The notes: generated from the letters alone by a model not told the origin. A stretch of DNA of 64,000 nt from Undaria pinnatifida (GCA_012845835.1 JABAKD010000002.1:7062603-7126602); one strand, 5' to 3'. Positions 31,601 to 37,369 are shown, counted from the first letter of the stretch. A program made the numbers and translations.

Positions 31601-32780
31601 AAATTAATTTAGCTAAAAACAAAACAAGTAGTATTTCGAGGGTCAGATAGTCTAGTACAAGCACGAGCTCCTCAAAGTGAGAAAGGGACCAAAGAGAAGA
31701 ACCGTAGCATGTGGTATCGTATACCAAATTCTCGGCCTGGTATTATAGCGATAGATAGGTTGCATTTTGTTGCGAAACACTATTTTCGGAACTTCGGGAA
31801 ACTCGATATCGCTGGAATGCTTGTTGTTTGAAGTATTTTACTTGCGCTGCTATACGCTTTTCCCCCCATTCGGTACGAGTAGACGGTCGAGAACAACCAG
31901 GGGGTTCTTCACCGGTCTTCATTTCGATTCTCGCGAGTCGGTTCGGATCAAGGTGAACCTATCCGTCCCGTGAGATTAAAACCCTCTTGGCCCTACCCCA
32001 CTCAACCCGTGAGAGTTCGAACACTTCTTGGCTCCACCCGACTCAACCCGCGAGGTTTGGAACACCTCCTGACCCGAGCCGCGGGTCGGGTCGTGACGCG
32101 TGGAAGGCCTTGGACAATACGCACACACACCCAACCTCGTACATACATACCAGGGGATTGACGACAGCGTGCGACGCCAGCTCTTGCGCGGAAGATATCG
32201 GGGTCGACGGCCACTCCTTGTTGCCCCTCGTCTTCTCCTCCTGGTTATCGTGATGACCATGGCCTTTGGTACTCGTGTTCATCATGACGGTAGTACTCAT
32301 AGCGTCGATCGCGGTCGAGATATCCCGTACGCTGTGACTGCTGCTGCTGCTACTACTGCTGCTGTTGTTAAGATAAGGATATTCGATTACCCCACTGAGT
32401 GCTCCAGCCATTAGCACTGGCGCGGACATCTCGGAGGTGTACTCGTCGATGGGGGCCAACCGAAATGCTAGGACGATGCAGTGCAAGGCGGCCGAACGCT
32501 CTACGCGATCCTGCTGCTGCTGCTGCTGCTGACGTTGCTGGTGCAGATACGGTTGTGGCTGTCGTTGCTGTCCGGCGATTACGACGTGCTTGACAATGCG
32601 TTCGAATGTGCGACGATCATGGAGGAAGGCTCGGGCGAACGCCTCGTCTCGCTTCAGGAGCGCTTCGAGTGACTTTCGCAGGACGTGCCTAATGCCAAAA
32701 ACGCCGCCACCACCGTCATCATTGCAATCAGCATGGCAGCGTGTCGGCCCGGTATCAACAACGACGCCGCACGATGCCAT
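10413..32780 (-). CDS. Large multi-exon gene, helical N-terminal part and charged coiled-coil C-terminal part; family not recognised
   Basis: At least 13 minus-strand exons with usable splice sites can be joined with matching phases: 32151-32780, 28157-28204, 27669-27863, 27184-27218, 25856-26471, 24054-24743, 21982-22104, 20065-20199, 17501-17966, 16874-17213, 15915-16070, 14888-15043, 10413-10619. The first exon reads as amphipathic helices with a Gln run. Later ones are low-complexity (Asn/Gly, Ser, Thr-Asp-Arg repeats). The last five form an Arg/Glu/Lys/Ala coiled coil. No stop or poly-A site was seen, so the 3' end lies below 10413 or was missed. Seen: the exons and phases. Inferred: that they are one gene rather than two or three. 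The helical-repeat impression is not a domain identification. Introns reach 4 kb and hold LINEs, MITEs and decayed exon copies. Confidence 0.45.
10797..10930 (+). repeat. Dispersed repeat family F, copy
   Basis: GGGGTCGCTCGCACGA, TTTTGCGATGT, and AATGGTCAGCTACGCTGC with GCCAAGGAA match the copy at 4796-4930. Confidence 0.65.
11053..11379 (+). repeat. 32-bp minisatellite, 8 units, split by a MITE
   Basis: Units TTAAGAGCGCCCAGGATAAG plus AGCATTCTGGAC start at 11053, 11086 (split), 11204, 11236, 11268, 11300, 11332 and 11364. Spacing is exactly 32 bp outside the insertion. Confidence 0.9.
11090..11171 (+). mobile_element. 82-bp TTAA-flanked MITE (piggyBac-type target)
   Basis: The element lies between TTAA at 11086-11089 and TTAA at 11172-11175 and has inverted ends CCCCTTTA / TAAAGGGG. 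It interrupts one unit of the 32-bp minisatellite exactly at that unit's TTAA, so neighbouring units show the empty site. TTAA duplication is characteristic of piggyBac-superfamily transposition; no transposase is present. Confidence 0.85.
11807..12676. mobile_element. 870-bp terminal-inverted-repeat element, non-autonomous
   Basis: Both ends carry ACCGTAACTGACACAAGATA in inverted orientation, flanked by AGT on each side (a 3-bp target duplication). Subterminal repeats of ATCACACCCCGGTGAT-type sequence occur at both ends, partly palindromic. The middle has two copies of a CACACCCCCAAACACACC and GGGTGTTCGGACGT unit. The long plus-strand frame across it is a composition effect, with no transposase similarity. 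Confidence 0.75.
12765..13000 (-). mobile_element. LINE, 5'-truncated copy 3 (inverted)
   Basis: The minus strand matches the last 240 bp of LINE copies 1 and 2: a CAGGCGGCGAAACAGGA segment, GCGCCCAAATGTCGGAG, CTCCGTCTCGAAAGGGATG and GAGTACGCCCC. An A/T run at 12908-12918 interrupts it. It contains no open frame of note. Confidence 0.85.
13015..13240 (+). repeat. Dispersed repeat family G, diverged copy
   Basis: Shares GGAACTACCGGT, TTTTCACGAGTACAATGGTT, GGACTAGCGnATAGA and AATCTGCTGCATCCCCCTA with the copies at 18955 and 41200. It abuts LINE copy 3. Confidence 0.65.
14165..14437 (+). mobile_element. MITE-like element H, copy 2
   Basis: CTACGGTAGCCCCCCCC at the left end and GGGGTATCGTAGAATCAG at the right end are inverted. 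The interior shares GAAATCGCCGGTTTTGAAA, ATACGGTGGTGCCCCTT and CATCGTTCGATAGTC with 31304-31552. Confidence 0.8.
14440..14655 (+). repeat. Dispersed repeat family A, copy
   Basis: GGGCTAAGGAGCCCAGTCGTTC at 14580-14602 followed by a CTACCGTGGTATGCGTC end. It abuts MITE H, as at 31115-31552, although the order is reversed. Confidence 0.65.
14888..15043 (-). CDS. 156-bp coiled-coil exon
   Basis: Acceptor TTTCGTCGAGGCAG and donor GAGCG|GTGAGA; phase 2 to 2. It reads AEREAGEEGRREAAAVEKK, RQAKLRRKRDRERRHL and ERHQKEMARIE, a continuous charged helix. Confidence 0.6.
15527..15615 (-). pseudogene. Decayed copy of the exon at 14888-15043
   Basis: On the minus strand TTTCGCCGAGGCAAGGTCG precedes a frame reading ERKAGGHGRDREAAAIEKQRQ, matching EREAGEEGRREAAAVEKKRQ of the intact exon. 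A stop follows and the donor half is missing. Confidence 0.65.
15915..16070 (-). CDS. 156-bp coiled-coil exon
   Basis: Acceptor ending TACAAAAAAAAG and donor AGAG|GTGGGA; phase 2 to 2. It reads ENREALEAERGARRRARD, RAIASRAERKAKTLA and ARRKAALDLEEEEK. The frame is open to 16228 upstream, so the exon could start earlier. Confidence 0.55.
16085..16200 (+). repeat. GGGGTT-type intronic array
   Basis: GGGTTGGGGTTGGGGTTGGG and related G-rich sequence immediately upstream (in transcript sense) of the acceptor at 16071. In sense orientation it is CCCCAA repeats in the polypyrimidine position. Confidence 0.75.
16874..17213 (-). CDS. 340-bp acidic/ERER coiled-coil exon with a GC donor
   Basis: Acceptor TTGACAACAG; phase 1 in joins to give Ala. 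It runs VEEKEQEEEEEE, then SLRERILEKGHGGQ, then (Glu-Arg)n helix encoded by CGGGAA-type hexamers. The donor CGGAG|GCAAGT ends in phase 2, matching the next exon. CAA|GTCAGT two codons on would not keep phase. Confidence 0.55.
17245..17440 (+). repeat. Telomere-like and G-rich intronic simple sequence
   Basis: Degenerate TTAGGG/TTGGGA/TTAGGGG units at 17245-17305, followed by GGGGGAGA-type purine sequence to about 17420. In the minus-strand gene it is an intron and reads as C-rich near the acceptor. Confidence 0.7.
17501..17966 (-). CDS. 466-bp exon with Asn/Gly and His/Gln runs
   Basis: Acceptor TTCTTGGCTGGCAG and donor GAAG|GTAAAA; phase 0 in, 1 out. It contains HHQHQHQEDQ, a Ser run, an (Asn-Gly)n run encoded by GGGAAC repeats, then a conserved-looking end LARGLDDTHIAILRSMRD and ARPYLDERRKAFHTATEE. 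No family was recognised. Confidence 0.6.
18588..18790 (-). CDS. Possible exon, low support
   Basis: A minus-strand frame reads SVSSRVVGCASMSTRRDP, LWIVRDGGCYILCGRDAD and LKKEMDRLRTPKSLFLD, free of repeats, then a stop. An acceptor GTTACTGCAG precedes it. Its phase does not fit the neighbouring exons, so it may be an alternative terminal exon, part of another gene, or chance. Confidence 0.3.
18955..19240 (+). repeat. Dispersed repeat family G, copy
   Basis: Shares GCCAAAAAAAGGTATACC, GAGGAACTnCCGGT, TTTCACGAGTACA, TTCGAAGTCATGnTTCGGGT, TTGAGCTAGCTCCTC and CTGCACCCCTACAT with 41200-41500 and, in part, with 13015-13240. About 285 bp, non-coding. Confidence 0.75.
19645..19865 (+). repeat. Dispersed repeat family D, copy 2
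   Basis: Matches 4147-4390 from GAAGCTGTCATCCATAGGC to ATATGACTACGGCCATGCAT. Short internal deletions are present. Confidence 0.8.
20065..20199 (-). CDS. 135-bp coiled-coil exon
   Basis: Acceptor GATGCGTGTAG and donor CGAAG|GTGAGA give 45 codons in phase 0 to 0. It reads AKEVKLDRTVDFRRRLAAAA then a basic Leu/Arg helix. A partly preserved copy lies 190 bp upstream in the transcript. Confidence 0.55.
20387..20446 (-). pseudogene. Truncated copy of the exon at 20065-20199
   Basis: Acceptor GTTCTCGTAG precedes AKEMKLNRTVDF and SEAHQEPE, close to the intact copy's AKEVKLDRTVDF and SEAHQEIE. It then runs into C-rich simple sequence with no donor. It keeps the frame up to that point, so it could be the true exon with a different end; the downstream copy is preferred. 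Confidence 0.55.
20886..20995 (-). pseudogene. Decayed copy of the exon at 21982-22104
   Basis: Reads LRGYACETSVARLADW...PQARAK. A small insertion breaks the coiled coil; a CAG|GTACCG donor-like site follows. Confidence 0.6.
21178..21285 (-). pseudogene. Decayed copy of the exon at 21982-22104
   Basis: Reads MKERCHAYVNSVARLAE then a stop and a frameshifted QAWAKK. The match to KDRRHAYDTSVARLAEAQARAKK in the intact exon is clear. The donor is replaced by an A-rich run. Confidence 0.65.
21585..21800 (+). repeat. Direct duplication, about 108 bp, 2 copies
   Basis: Shared order: GGTGACGGTAAAATA / GGTGCCGGTAAGATA, GGATCnGTACGGT, GAGCCAnATGCGGTGCAACC, CCnAnGAACTTnAACACG. Units start near 21590 and 21700. 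Intronic, no gene. Confidence 0.7.
21893..21945 (-). pseudogene. Partial copy of the exon at 21982-22104
   Basis: Only the 3' part remains (reading RVAEAQARAKE), with a strong donor GGAG|GTAAGA. The upstream helix and acceptor are lost, so it could act only as part of another exon. Confidence 0.6.
21982..22104 (-). CDS. 123-bp coiled-coil exon
   Basis: Acceptor GGCATGGCAG at 22105 and donor AAGAAG|GTCAGA at 21982 bracket 41 codons, phase 0 to 0: helical LAAVAEQLGNIIKD and SVARLAEAQARAKK. Three decayed copies of the same exon follow within 1.3 kb. This one is taken as functional because its frame and both splice sites are intact. Confidence 0.6.
22930..23150 (+). repeat. Intronic duplicated segment, copy 1
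   Basis: TTGATGCTATCACACGCGCG, then a GGGAGTTCCGCATG segment, then CTAGCAGCCCGTGTAGC and CGTGTGGCTGAT recur at 23405-23560 in the same order and orientation. An upstream segment at about 22760 likewise matches 23360. The unit is about 450 bp with indels. No coding potential; a pair of solo-LTR-like copies is possible, but the ends were not defined. Confidence 0.6.
23395..23560 (+). repeat. Intronic duplicated segment, copy 2
   Basis: Second copy of the segment at 22930-23150, more compact, missing the GCAACCCCTTGC sub-repeat present there. Confidence 0.6.
23659..23945. mobile_element. (GGGTC)n element with inverted ends, copy
   Basis: The left end AGGGATTTTTCACGAGTTGG and the right end GGGTCATGACCCGTCAAAAA resemble the inverted ends of the element at 49971-51296. 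The middle is about 16 copies of GACCC(G) in the opposite sense plus CGCGGGT-type diverged units. It lies in an intron of the large minus-strand gene. No clear target duplication was found. Confidence 0.6.
24054..24743 (-). CDS. 690-bp exon ending in a GC donor
   Basis: An acceptor at 24744 (GTGTCCGAAAG) and a donor CCCAG|GCAAGT at 24054 give 230 codons, phase 0 to 0. It opens with ACAGMDFLSTDHTCSRD and a helical VARLLLAQVDVAVLIKAQAR. A poly-Gly run, a CPSC motif with a later Cys (possible but unproven metal site) and an Ala/Thr-rich end follow. The GC donor is preferred because no GT nearby keeps phase with the next exon. Confidence 0.5.
24780..25180 (+). repeat. G-rich minisatellite, unit about 18 bp (GGGGTTGGGGGGGGCG type)
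   Basis: The plus strand is almost pure G with regular TT or TTGA interruptions, for example GGGGTTGAGGGGGCCG repeated to about 24960, then irregular GGGGTGGG. It is an intron of the minus-strand gene, so it reads as C-rich in the sense strand just upstream of the acceptor at 24744. G-quadruplex formation is likely on the plus strand. Confidence 0.85.
25856..26471 (-). CDS. 616-bp exon of the large minus-strand gene
   Basis: Acceptor GTTTGCAACAG at 26472 and donor CATG|GTAAGA at 25856 bracket an open frame, phase 2 to 0. It begins SSNVNAFVETLVVLAHGRF and DAAALDEFLDHHRK (helical), then becomes low-complexity, with a Thr-Asp-Arg repeat from a 12-bp-scale coding minisatellite and an Asp/Ser acidic stretch. 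No family was recognised. Confidence 0.6.
26945..27015 (-). pseudogene. Decayed copy of the exon at 27184-27218
   Basis: GATTAGATTCACGAGAAAGC followed by GCTCCCTGGTGATTTTTCG on the plus strand aligns with 27190-27235. The acceptor-like ACCAG is kept; the donor GTAGGT is lost. Confidence 0.6.
27184..27218 (-). CDS. Short exon with strong donor; 5' limit uncertain
   Basis: The donor GGAG|GTAGGT at 27184 ends in phase 2, exactly what the next exon needs. The nearest phase-0 acceptor, CTAAACCGCCAG, would give a 35-bp exon (GARSRGSNRVR). The same frame is open far upstream, to about 27617, so a longer exon is possible. A decayed copy lies at 26945-27015. Confidence 0.4.
27669..27863 (-). CDS. 195-bp exon of the large minus-strand gene
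   Basis: The acceptor has a long pyrimidine tract (CCCTTTTTTTTC...CCCCCCCAG), the donor is CAG|GTGAAC, and the exon is 65 codons, phase 0 to 0. The product is a Gly/Asn/Ser-rich linker such as VSDNVQSGGMKDG and EAAVNGSTNINGEDG. It is not repetitive DNA, and the frame is open only because it is coding-like. Confidence 0.6.
28157..28204 (-). CDS. 48-bp exon (LEDIEDAAQSLLEILE)
   Basis: A strong donor GAG|GTGAGC at 28157 closes a helical 16-residue exon in phase 0. Its acceptor GAGAGGGCAG at 28205 gives phase 0, which suits the preceding exon. An ATG at 28216 in good context would instead make this a first exon (four more residues), which would split the gene model here. Confidence 0.5.
28480..28930 (+). 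repeat. Cluster of family A and family F repeat copies
   Basis: CCGGATGAACAAACCCGCGG (family A) at about 28512, then the family F signature GATCACTCGCGCGAGC...GGAATGGTGAGCTAT to 28775, then a single AAGGCTACGGTAGGGGG unit of the 73-bp array near 28890. They lie in the large gene's 4-kb intron. Confidence 0.6.
29102..29125. repeat. 24-bp perfect palindrome
   Basis: GGAGTCACTCGC followed directly by its reverse complement. Imperfect versions of the half-site (GAGTCACTC, GAGTGACTC) recur at about 5130, 6110, 28955 and in family F, so it is part of a repeat, not an isolated operator. Confidence 0.85.
29330..29520 (+). repeat. Triplicated 55-60 bp segment
   Basis: TTTTCnTGCACGGCAGCACCCATGGAATTTTnTTnTTACnCTCGC-like units start near 29350, 29415 and 29475. 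The copies are diverged. No gene. Confidence 0.55.
29868..29944 (-). repeat. SINE-like repeat, 5' part only
   Basis: The minus strand reads AAGGCTTAGTTTGGGTAA then TTGCAAGTGGTCAATCGGAC, the A-box-like part of the copy at 30090-30240. No B box follows, so it is truncated. Confidence 0.5.
30085..30240 (-). mobile_element. tRNA-related SINE-like copy
   Basis: On the minus strand an A-box-like GTGGTCAAACGG (about 30171-30186) is followed by a B-box-like GGGTTTGAATCCC (30098-30109) and AAATCCACCA, like the 3' end of a tRNA. The 5' sequence TTGTGCA does not pair with AATCCACC, so no tRNA acceptor stem can form. I read it as a tRNA-derived SINE or decayed tRNA with extra 5' sequence. Confidence 0.5.
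30439..30810 (-). CDS. Unrecognised 123-codon open frame
   Basis: This is a repeat-free minus-strand frame with even codon use (for example PTIWRVLEPRQAVTTHPF, KFPSALVVFGTSRKTRSS). It lies in the 4-kb intron of the large gene between repeats. It may be a fragment of a retroelement polyprotein, but no motif proves that. No splice sites were assigned. Confidence 0.25.
   Translation of the reverse strand: MLRASSKNTRCTSKRSTCRTSWPRYMAMTSCETITTFIPTIWRVLEPRQAVTTHPFGLKYKYRIGTQMNVQTDLKFPSALVVFGTSRKTRSSMRLTLIELRSQEQKSNGLGPNKRMKSGFCAS
30850..31105 (-). repeat. Dispersed repeat family I, copy 2 (inverted)
   Basis: Reverse complement of 6166-6430, with CAGAGCGTCCCCTGCAGGTC, CAGAGCCCCGGATG, GCATGCCTCGGTTTCATTTC and AGATAACGCCAACATATC. 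Confidence 0.75.
31115..31300 (+). repeat. Dispersed repeat family A, copy
   Basis: GGGGTTAAGGAGCCCAGTCG at 31229 and preceding CCGATGAACAAACCC, as in the copies at 5750 and 28510. Confidence 0.65.
31304..31552 (+). mobile_element. MITE-like element H, copy 3 (best preserved)
   Basis: Ends are TTCTACGATAGCCCCCCC and GGGGCTATCGTAGAA, inverted over at least 15 bp. The size is 249 bp. The interior is shared with 4545 and 14165. No open frame. The target duplication could not be resolved because the palindrome extends into the flanks. Confidence 0.8.
31960..32110. mobile_element. Decayed (GGGTC)n element remnant
   Basis: Diverged units of CTCAACCCGnGAGnnTTnGAACACnTCnTGnC, ending CGCGGGTCGGGTCGTGACG then TGGAAGGCCTT, like the right end of the element at 49971-51296. 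It ends 40 bp from the donor of the exon at 32151. Confidence 0.55.
32151..32780 (-). CDS. Exon 1 or internal exon of the large minus-strand gene
   Basis: An ATG at 32780 in good context (AAATATGG) opens a frame that continues to a strong donor, CTG|GTATGT, at 32151 (phase 0). Alternatively an acceptor, TTTTTGGCATTAG, would start the exon at 32689 in phase 2. The protein has helices such as LRKSLEALLKRDEAFAR and TFERIVKHVV, a seven-residue Gln run, then ERSAALHCIVLAFRL and a nine-residue Ser run. No family was recognised. The (CTG)n and (GCT)n runs on the plus strand are the coding repeats of this exon. Confidence 0.6.
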
Positions 32781-32789
32781 ATTTCACAC

Positions 32790-34140
32790 TCTCCAAGCAT
32801 ACACGCGCCACATCGATGCCGATGGTCTATATGATACCCTACGCACATCTACCACATAGACCACGGCAGCTGCAGCACCAGCTGATCAGCATTACCGGCA
32901 GTAGCACCACTACCACAGCAAGGAACTAGCTACCAGCGCAGCATGCGTACGGCTGCCGCCTGGCAGCTTGTACGCCGCTATCACGTAAACCACAGCGAGC
33001 GGCAGCAGCAGCAATCAGGAATCCACAACCACAATCACCAGAAAATCGGCAACCACAGCACAGCACGCCACAGCTGATGCCTGATCGCTGATGATCTGGT
33101 GAAGGTTAAATATGAAACGGCAACTAACTTTCTCCCGGCAGGATCGCGCGTTCATATCATCAATAATAGACTAATATCCGATCAAGAATCAAGTTTTTGT
33201 CAAGATACTGTACTATCAACACCTGGTATGTTTTTCAATTTTTTATAAAATACTTCGATCGAGTGTAGTGAATTGCCCCTGACAACATACTTTGATATGG
33301 TCTGATTTTTAAAAAAATTGAAAAACGTCAGCTGTGAGTACAACCGATTGAATGGTTGAAACTCAACTTTGCAATCTACGAGATGCATCTATGTTTTCCA
33401 CTACTAATAATATAGTTAACAGTAGTTGCACAAAATTTAGGGAAGGTCGTTCGCGCGTGTTACATGTTTGAAAAATTGAAAAACGTCAGCTGTGAGTACG
33501 ACCGATTAAATGGTTGAAACTCAACTTTGCAAGCTGCGTGATACATCTAGATGTTTCGCTAATAATATACAGTTGCACAAAATTTACAAGCGGTCGTACT
33601 TGTAGATTGTAGCGAAGATGTCGCTCCGAACCAAATCGAATATCCTTCTCCCTGAAGTACTACGTAGTAGACTATAGTCACGATATCCAAAGATTTCAAC
33701 ATCTATATCAAGATATCAATATGCAAGATATATCAAGATCCAAGATATCGATATGCAAGATATCCCTACGTATTAATAATCAAGATACCAAGATAAAATA
33801 GTATCAATAATCAAGATACCAAGATATCATATACATCAAGATCCAAGATATCAAGATGTCAAGATTCAATATATTCAAGATATACTTACGAGGAACTACT
33901 GCTGTATAATAACAAGCAAAAATAATGGGGCAAAGCAGGTGGTCTGGTGCTTCGAATTATTACCAGGTACGAGATGCGTAGATAGATGCAGAAATACAAT
34001 CAAACGGCAAAACGGACCGTTCGTGGGGTGTATCTGTTACACATGTTTTTCGTTTCTTTGGGCCATACCGGCTATCTTACACCTGGTAGTCGGATACACC
34101 AGACCATGTCGAGATTTTCGAAACGGTGGAAACACCTCCT
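32790..34140. other. Intergenic; no gene; AAGATATC simple sequence
   Basis: CAG-rich sequence to 33100 (upstream of the first recognised exon of the large gene) is followed by two tandem family B units at 33320-33600 and a degenerate CAAGATATC array at 33680-33890. The open frames are short. Confidence 0.6.
33320..33600 (+). repeat. Two tandem family B repeat units
   Basis: GAAAAACGTCAGCTGTGAGT, a CCGATT(G/A)AATGGTTGAAACTC segment and AACTTTGCAA occur at 33322 and 33478. The same core (AGCTGTGAGTTCGACGAA ... ACTCATnTTTGCAAGCTGCG) is dispersed at about 36380, 49585, 56490 and 62630, and inverted at 25600, 59270 and 61020. Confidence 0.75.
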
Positions 34141-34389
34141 CCTCCTCCTCTAGTGTCCGTCTACCTCCTCCCCCCGTTTCTTGTTTCGTTCCTTCCCTCC
34201 CCGCAATCCGGCTGCTGTTCCTTTTTCTACCACGAACAGCTCGTCTCTTCGGGTATCGGTACTAACACTGTGCACATTGTCGGATGGCAAACGAAATAGT
34301 AACGATCGGCACACCGAACGAAGTAGTAGTAGTAACGATGGGTACACCATACATAGGAGTTCCCCAACAATAAGAAATAGCAAGGTTAG

Positions 34390-35440
34390 GGGTGGGAGCA
34401 GTAGTAGTGTTTGGGAGGAAGGGGTTAAGAGGGCAGGATCACAGAGAGAGCGAGACGGCGGGGACTCTTTCCTTGCCACGGCCGATAGCATTAAGCAGCA
34501 ATACCGCACTGCCTTCTGCGCGTTGAAACATACATGCAGCAGTTACAAACCAGCCATTTTTATGGATAGCGGGTTGTCGTTCGATGCCTCTTCGGAAGTG
34601 TATGGGGGGGAAGACTCGGCCCTTGCGGTTGGAAGTGGCAAGCTTATGGGTGGAAGAGGTAGTGTTTTGGGGGAGGGGTTGAAGAGAGCAGGGTCACAGA
34701 GAGAGCGAGACGGCGGGGACTCTTTTCTTGCCACGACCGATACTAGTATTAAACAGCAATACCGCACAGCCTTCTGCGCGTTGAGAAATACGCGTAGCAG
34801 GTACAAACCATCCATTTTTATGGATAGCGGGTTGTCGTTCGATGCCTCTTCGGAAGTGTATGGGGGGGAAGACTCGGCCCTTGCGGTTGGAAGTGGCAAG
34901 CTTATGGGTGGAAGAGGTAGTGTTTTGGGGGAGGGGTTGAAGAGAGCAGGGTCACAGAGAGAGCGAGACGGCGGGGACTCTTTTCTTGCCACGACCGATA
35001 CTAGTATTAAACAGCAATACCGCACAGCCTTCTGCGCGTTGAGAAATACGCGTAGCAGGTACAAACCATCCATTTTTATGGATAGCGGGTTGTCGTTCGA
35101 TGCCTCTTCGGAAGTGTACGGGGGGAAGGACTTGGACCGTGCGGTTGGAAGTGGCAAGCTTAAGGGTGGGAGCGGTAGTGTTTTGGGGGAGGAGATGAAG
35201 AGGGCAGGGCCACAGAGAGAGCGAGACGGCGGGGACTCTTTCCCTGCCACGACCGATAGCATCAGGCAGCAACAACACCGCACAGCCTTCTGCGCGTTGA
35301 AACATACGCGCAGCAGTTACAAACTAGCCATTTATTATGTGGACAGCGGGTTGTCCTTCGATGCTTGTTCGGAAGTGTATGGGAGGGGAGGACTTGACCC
35401 TTGCGGCTGGATGGAGGGGGCCGGGCCAGGAGAATAGGAA
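34390..35440 (+). repeat. 258-bp tandem repeat, 4 units, open on both strands
   Basis: Units start near 34390, 34646, 34904 and 35162. Units 2 and 3 are almost identical over their full length; units 1 and 4 are diverged. The period is 86 codons, so a plus-strand frame (34181-35437) and a minus-strand frame (34543-35283) both stay open. Plus-strand units read LKRAGSQRERDGGDSFLA, then FCALRNTRSRYKPSIFMD, then GLSFDASSEVYGGED. I do not recognise the product, and no splice sites or start support it. It is either a minisatellite or part of a repetitive protein. Confidence 0.8.
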
Positions 35441-35539
35441 GGCACATCTAGTATTCGTAGATTTCGGTTGTTGGAAACATCGTTTCACGCTTTCATCTGG
35501 ATGTGTTCTTTCATCATGTTTATGGTTTTTGACACTCAC

Positions 35540-35600
35540 GCTACATTGTCAGATGGCCAATGAAATAATAATAATAATAATAATAAGGAGGCGGTCTTAG
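35540..35600 (+). repeat. (TAA)n tail after a CATTGTCAGATGGC motif
   Basis: ACATTGTCAGATGGCCAATG followed by (AATAAT)n resembles the 3' end of a retroposed element with a trinucleotide tail. A related CATTGTCGGATGGCAAACGA occurs at 34277 just before the 258-bp array, so the array may sit between two copies of this element. Confidence 0.4.
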
Positions 35601-36189
35601 TAAGTAAGGCGGCATCCCGATATAAGGCGGTCAAAATCGCTTGGCGCGACAGACTGTGGGGGGGGAATTGCGTTCATAACACCTGAAGAATAAGGCGGCT
35701 TCCCTCAATAAGGCAGTCATATATATCAATTGCTTTGGTGCGCATCACCGCCTTAATAAGTTATACTGCGGGTGGTCTCTATTATTATAATTGTAAGCTC
35801 TCATTTTTGGAGTGATCGGTGTGTTGCTTGCCCGGTTACTTGCGTGGTGGCTACTAGTCTAGTCTATAGCCATTTCTTTTGCATTCTTGGCGTTTTTTTT
35901 TTGCTCATTCATCCCATTTTTTATCTTCGTAACTTTTCCCTTTTTTGTATCTCCATCCCTACACGTAACTCAGGTCCAGGGTCACTATCTAAGCAGGCCC
36001 TTCCGCCCCCTCCCCAATTATTCACATAATAATCGATTGCAACAAGGACATTCGGCCGGGTTATAGCTCGGGAAGTTCACGGGATACCGTGGGATGCCGC
36101 TGAATTCCCACGCGAAATACCGCGGGAACCCTCCGTGGAATCCATGAGGTGTCCTCACGGGACCCCGTGGGCGATTGGGGTTATAGTCT

Positions 36190-36225
36190 AGGGTAATAGG
36201 GTTAGGGGTTAGGGTTTGTCGCGGG
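36190..36225 (+). repeat. Short telomere-like interstitial sequence
   Basis: AGGGTAATAGGGTTAGGGGT and TAGGGTTT: a few TTAGGG/TTTAGGG-like units, too few to be more than an interstitial trace. Confidence 0.5.
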
Positions 36226-36364
36226 AACAGCCAACTTATTATGGGTCCTGTCTGAGCTCTCGCGGGAACAATGCGAGGCGGCTAGGCTCACGAGAGACTC
36301 GCGGGAATTTTCGAGAACAACCCGAGGTTCGAATTCGGTACATAGTCTAGACTATAGACTATAT

Positions 36365-36580
36365 TATAAAAAATTAAAATACACTCCAGCTGTGAGATCG
36401 AATATTTTGTCGAAACTCATCTTCGCAAGCTGTGTGTGATACCCCGATCGCGCGTATTACGGGTCGTGTGTCCTCGATAAGGGTATAGGTCGGCGACTCC
36501 CCTTGCAACTACAGTGTAGCTATCAGGGTCAACAGGGTGATGTTAGGCAGTCTGTGCGCGGAAACTATACGGTGGGAACT
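36365..36580 (+). repeat. Family B long form, copy 1
   Basis: About 210 bp from AAAATACACTCCAGCTGTGA to AGTCTGTGCGCGGAAACTAT. It matches 59145-59350 in reverse complement at roughly nine bases in ten. No coding frame. Confidence 0.85.
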
Positions 36581-36639
36581 CGCGAGAAATTGTGTCGACC
36601 GCTGCGTGAGATGTGGTATCCCGCGGTAACCCTCTCTTA

Positions 36640-36977
36640 GAATTGTACCCACGGGTTTCAAGGAAATTACTTGGAATGAGAAGGAAGACGATGCAGTTCA
36701 TACGGTGTCAAGGAACGTACCGCCTTCCCGGGAGTATCAGGGAGTTCCATCGGATTCGTTCGTCGAAGTGACAGTTGAAACGACCAAAAAAACTTCTCCC
36801 GTGCCATTCATTGCGCGTGGGAAAAGTGTATACGAAGTGAGACATCGAAAAACACAAATGAATGGCATTTCTAAAACGGTTTTCGGGAATATTGCCTCTC
36901 ACTTGAAGAGTGCCGTCAAAAACCGTCAAAATAGTGGCGAAAAGATGCTATGGTACCACCCCTTTGACATCGTCTAA
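36640..36977 (+). CDS. Unrecognised open frame, about 110 codons
   Basis: The plus-strand frame, free of simple repeats, reads TGFKEITWNEKEDDAV, SDSFVEVTVETTKK, SVYEVRHRKTQMNG and SGEKMLWYHPFDIV then stop. It looks like coding sequence, but there is no ATG at the front, no recognised family and no clear acceptor. It may be the 3' part of a decayed transposon gene or a terminal exon. Confidence 0.3.
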
Positions 36978-37369
36978 TGAGGGGGAACCTAGTAATCAGG
37001 ACCAAACATATGGTTAGTGAATTGGCTTGCGGAAAGCGCGAGAGCGTGAGTTGGCAGCACTCTATTAAAAACCGACGAGCAGTGTGATTGCTGAAGACTA
37101 TGCGCGATAGAAACTGAAGGCAAGAACCGGGGGGAAGAAGGGACGACACCTGTGACCACGGCTTGTTCATAACCTGGCAAGTAGATGTGTGTGAAGAAAA
37201 AAAAATGGTTACAATAGTGAAAAAAGATGTGATCACAGGTTTTTGCGAATGTCGTGGGTCCTGATAAACTATAGTCCTCCGGCAAAACAGCACGCGTCAT
37301 ACAGCGACCAAAACCTTTCGCCAGGTTTCACATGCTACGGGTAAAGGTTGCACCGTTTATTTGCGTTTC

